A stretch of DNA of 35,096 bases from BS750m-G4 sp964472195 (GTDB lineage: Bacteria > Bacteroidota > Ignavibacteria > Tepidaquicellales > Tepidaquicellaceae). Position 1 is the first letter of the stretch, and the number at the start of each line of letters is the position of its first letter. The position numbers and the translations under genes are program-made. Location of the stretch: positions 1 through 35,096 of the forward strand of contig CAYYJH010000020.1 in assembly GCA_964472195.1 (NCBI GenBank), given 5' to 3'. Under the pieces are notes generated by a model, which was given only the letters and a program-made list of their open reading frames with translations, was not told the origin of the DNA and searched no databases. This document shows positions 33,670-35,096 of this stretch, piece by piece.

Positions 33670-33689
33670 CCCCACCATTTATGGTGGGG
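33670..33689. repeat. Short palindrome CCCCACCAT..ATGGTGGGG
   Basis: Perfect 9-base arms around TT, 18 bases after the larger palindrome, in the gap before nuoA. It is likely another dispersed palindrome. The rest of the 238-base gap shows no promoter or gene. Confidence 0.6.
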
Positions 33690-33808
33690 ATTAATATACC
33701 TCCACATAACAGGGCTTTTCCTAAAGGGATCACTTTGTGAAGCCTTACAATACATAAGTGCATTTATTAATCTATTAATTTTCTCTCAAAAAAAAATTAT
33801 ATTGCTTC

Positions 33809-34177
33809 ATGATTGAAAACTACATTCCTATTATAGCGATTTTATCTATTGCGGTGATATTTGCAGTAGTCATGGTGAAACTATCTTCCCTCATGGGACC
33901 TTCGAATCCTAACAGAGAAAAACTCTCGACCTACGAAAGCGGAATGGAGCCGGTAGGCTCTGCGAGGAGAAAGTTCTCCGTAAAATTCTATATGGTAGCA
34001 GTCAGCTTTATTGTCTTCGACCTCGAGGTTGTATATCTCTATCCATGGGCAGTTTCGTTTGTGAACTTTCCTGCAAAAGAAATGGTTTATTCTTTAATAG
34101 TAGCATTAATATTCATTGTAATTCTAATTATTGGTTTATTGTATGAATACAAGAAAGGTGCTTTAAAATGGGATTAG
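33809..34177 (+). CDS. nuoA: NADH-quinone oxidoreductase subunit A
   Basis: 122-aa membrane subunit of complex I with three hydrophobic helices. The conserved loop LSTYESGMEPVGSARRKFSVKFYMVAVSFIVFDLEVVYLYPWA is plain and the length is typical. It helps form the proton-pumping membrane arm next to the quinone site. Its last 10 bases overlap the start of nuoB, as often seen in nuo operons. No Shine-Dalgarno is visible. Confidence 0.96.
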   Translation: MIENYIPIIAILSIAVIFAVVMVKLSSLMGPSNPNREKLSTYESGMEPVGSARRKFSVKFYMVAVSFIVFDLEVVYLYPWAVSFVNFPAKEMVYSLIVALIFIVILIIGLLYEYKKGALKWD

Positions 34178-34656
34178 AAGATAAATTGAGCAGGGATGGA
34201 TTCTTTACATCCAAAATACACGCACTCCTTGACTGGTCAAAGAGTAATTCATTGTGGCCCATGCCGATGGGCATCTCCTGTTGTGCAATCGAGATGATGG
34301 CAACCGCAAGCCCGAGGTTCGACATTTCAAGGTTCGGGAGCGAGGTCTTCAGGTTTTCACCCCGGCAGTCCGATGTGATGATTGTTGCCGGAACCACCAC
34401 GTACAAGATGGCACATGTAGTAAGAAAGATTTACGACCAGATGCCCGACCCGAAATGGGTAATCGCTATGGGCGCATGCACTTCGAGCGGCGGGATGTAC
34501 AGGAGCTACTCTGTTGTACAAGGAATCGACCAGTTTATACCCGTCGATGTCTACGTTGCGGGATGTCCCCCGAGACCTGAAAACCTGCTCAACGCTTTGA
34601 TTAAACTACAGGAAAAGATTAGGGCAAAAAAGCCTTCGGAAATTTCCAACAACTAA
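34168..34656 (+). CDS. nuoB: NADH-quinone oxidoreductase subunit B
   Basis: 162 aa. It holds the N2 [4Fe-4S] cluster next to the quinone site; its ligands are C38 and C39 (GISCCAIEMM), C104 (GACTSSGG) and C133 (AGCPPRPENLL). The conserved PSFDISRFG-type segment is present as RFDISRFGSE. The gene is complete. Its central part is about 55% GC, clearly above its neighbours. The next gene expected, nuoC, does not follow; a repeat-rich stretch begins instead. Confidence 0.97.
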   Translation: MGLEDKLSRDGFFTSKIHALLDWSKSNSLWPMPMGISCCAIEMMATASPRFDISRFGSEVFRFSPRQSDVMIVAGTTTYKMAHVVRKIYDQMPDPKWVIAMGACTSSGGMYRSYSVVQGIDQFIPVDVYVAGCPPRPENLLNALIKLQEKIRAKKPSEISNN

Positions 34657-34779
34657 TATAATTTTACTTTTTCTTTTTTTGGTAACATTGGTAGTGCTGT
34701 CATTACCTGTTTCTACTTCCCGTGCACGGTATGAACCTTTAGCGTGTTAAACCTTACATTTGTATTAATCTTTTTTCCA

Positions 34780-34822
34780 GTTGTTGGTGTCTGCCTGTTG
34801 CAGACAGGTTCTCACCAACAAC
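34780..34822. repeat. Inverted repeat downstream of nuoB
   Basis: Arms GTTGTTGGTG and CACCAACAAC enclose a 23-base segment that itself folds (CCTGT...ACAGG). It shares the GTTGGTG core with the hairpin at 34843-34866, so the two are related repeats. Confidence 0.6.
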
Positions 34823-34842
34823 ACTGAGACTAAAGATATTTT

Positions 34843-34866
34843 GCTGTTGGTGAGAACACCAACAGC
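34843..34866. repeat. Perfect hairpin with AGAA loop
   Basis: GCTGTTGGTG and its inverse, with a 4-base loop. It shares the GTTGGTG core of the element at 34780-34822. No T run follows, so it is not a simple terminator. Confidence 0.65.
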
Positions 34867-34895
34867 GGGAGGAAGCCATATACAACACCTTGGGA

Positions 34896-35096
34896 AATAT
34901 CTACGTCCCCGTGGAAACAATCTACAGCCCCGTGGATAATATTTACATCGCTGTAGATAAAATCCTACGCACGGAGGGAAAAATCCTATGCACGGAGGGA
35001 GAAATCCTATGCATGGAGGGAAAAATCCTATGCACGGAGGGAAAAATCCTACGCACGTTGAGAAAAATCCTACGCACGTTGAGAAAAATCCTATGC
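34896..35096. repeat. Degenerate 21-bp tandem repeat at the window end
   Basis: Nine full 21-base units and 12 bases of a tenth, running to the last base. Units 1-3 (34896-34958) are diverged with a CCCCGTGGA core; units 4-7 (34959-35042) read like AAAATCCTAtGCACGGAGGG; units 8-9 have CGTTGAGA in place of CGGAGGGA. A period of 21 keeps a reading frame: one forward frame stays open from 34854 to the end as a heptad such as KILCTEG, but it has no ATG before unit 6 and no ribosome site. Together with the two hairpins, this is what the 440 bases after nuoB hold; no gene is seen there. Confidence 0.85.

Noticed and set aside
34896..35096. CRISPR array
   Set aside because: Units are contiguous 21-base tandem repeats with no unique spacers, and no cas gene is present.
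34854..35096. A heptad-repeat protein gene running off the window end
   Set aside because: The frame is open but has no ATG before the sixth unit and no ribosome site; repeat period alone explains the lack of stops.

Overview
This AT-rich window looks like a contig from a free-living member of the FCB group, most likely Ignavibacteria or a close Bacteroidota/Chlorobi relative. The main evidence is a secreted enzyme ending in a classic type IX secretion (T9SS) sorting domain with the NYPNPFNP signature, two PorV/PorQ-family barrels, a second FlgD-like C-terminal sorting domain and several Sec lipoproteins. No organism was given, so the assignment is inference.

Layout. 1-248: a tandem duplication carrying a tRNA-Ala(GGC), its terminator and a degenerate second tRNA fragment. 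454-951: a secreted protein of unknown function. 977-9371 (minus): a six-gene peptide-type ABC importer operon with two tandem lipoprotein binding proteins, YejB/YejE-like permeases and separate OppD/OppF ATPases. 9689-14864 (plus): a secreted PQQ-type sugar dehydrogenase-like protein with T9SS tail, a DnaQ-like exonuclease/UvrC N-half fusion, a corrinoid adenosyltransferase and a secreted metallophosphoesterase. 14896-15987 (minus): a lipoprotein with two fibronectin III domains. 16240-18745 (minus): dnaK and a small heat shock protein, the latter behind a good sigma-54-type promoter. 18912-19086 (minus): an unlisted-looking 34-codon small ORF followed by a strong terminator.

19180-31511 (minus) is the most interesting part: eleven tightly packed genes, reading from a lipoprotein through a beta-propeller protein with sorting domain, two PorV/PorQ-family barrels, an ArnT-like GT39 transferase, a FemAB-type acyltransferase, a separated ArnA-like dehydrogenase/decarboxylase and formyltransferase pair, an amidohydrolase, a GT-B glycosyltransferase and a Wzx flippase. 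I propose as inference that this is a dedicated surface-glycan pathway joined to a T9SS-like attachment module. Two genes in this block seem to start with CTG: restoring a CTG-initiated N-terminus gives a complete lipoprotein signal peptide in one case and the missing first strand of a glycosyltransferase Rossmann fold in the other.

31795-34656 (plus): an AMP-forming long-chain acyl-CoA ligase, palindromic intergenic repeats, then nuoA and nuoB. The expected nuoC does not follow; the window ends in inverted repeats and a degenerate 21-bp tandem repeat. Both ends of the window being repetitive suggests contig breaks at repeats.
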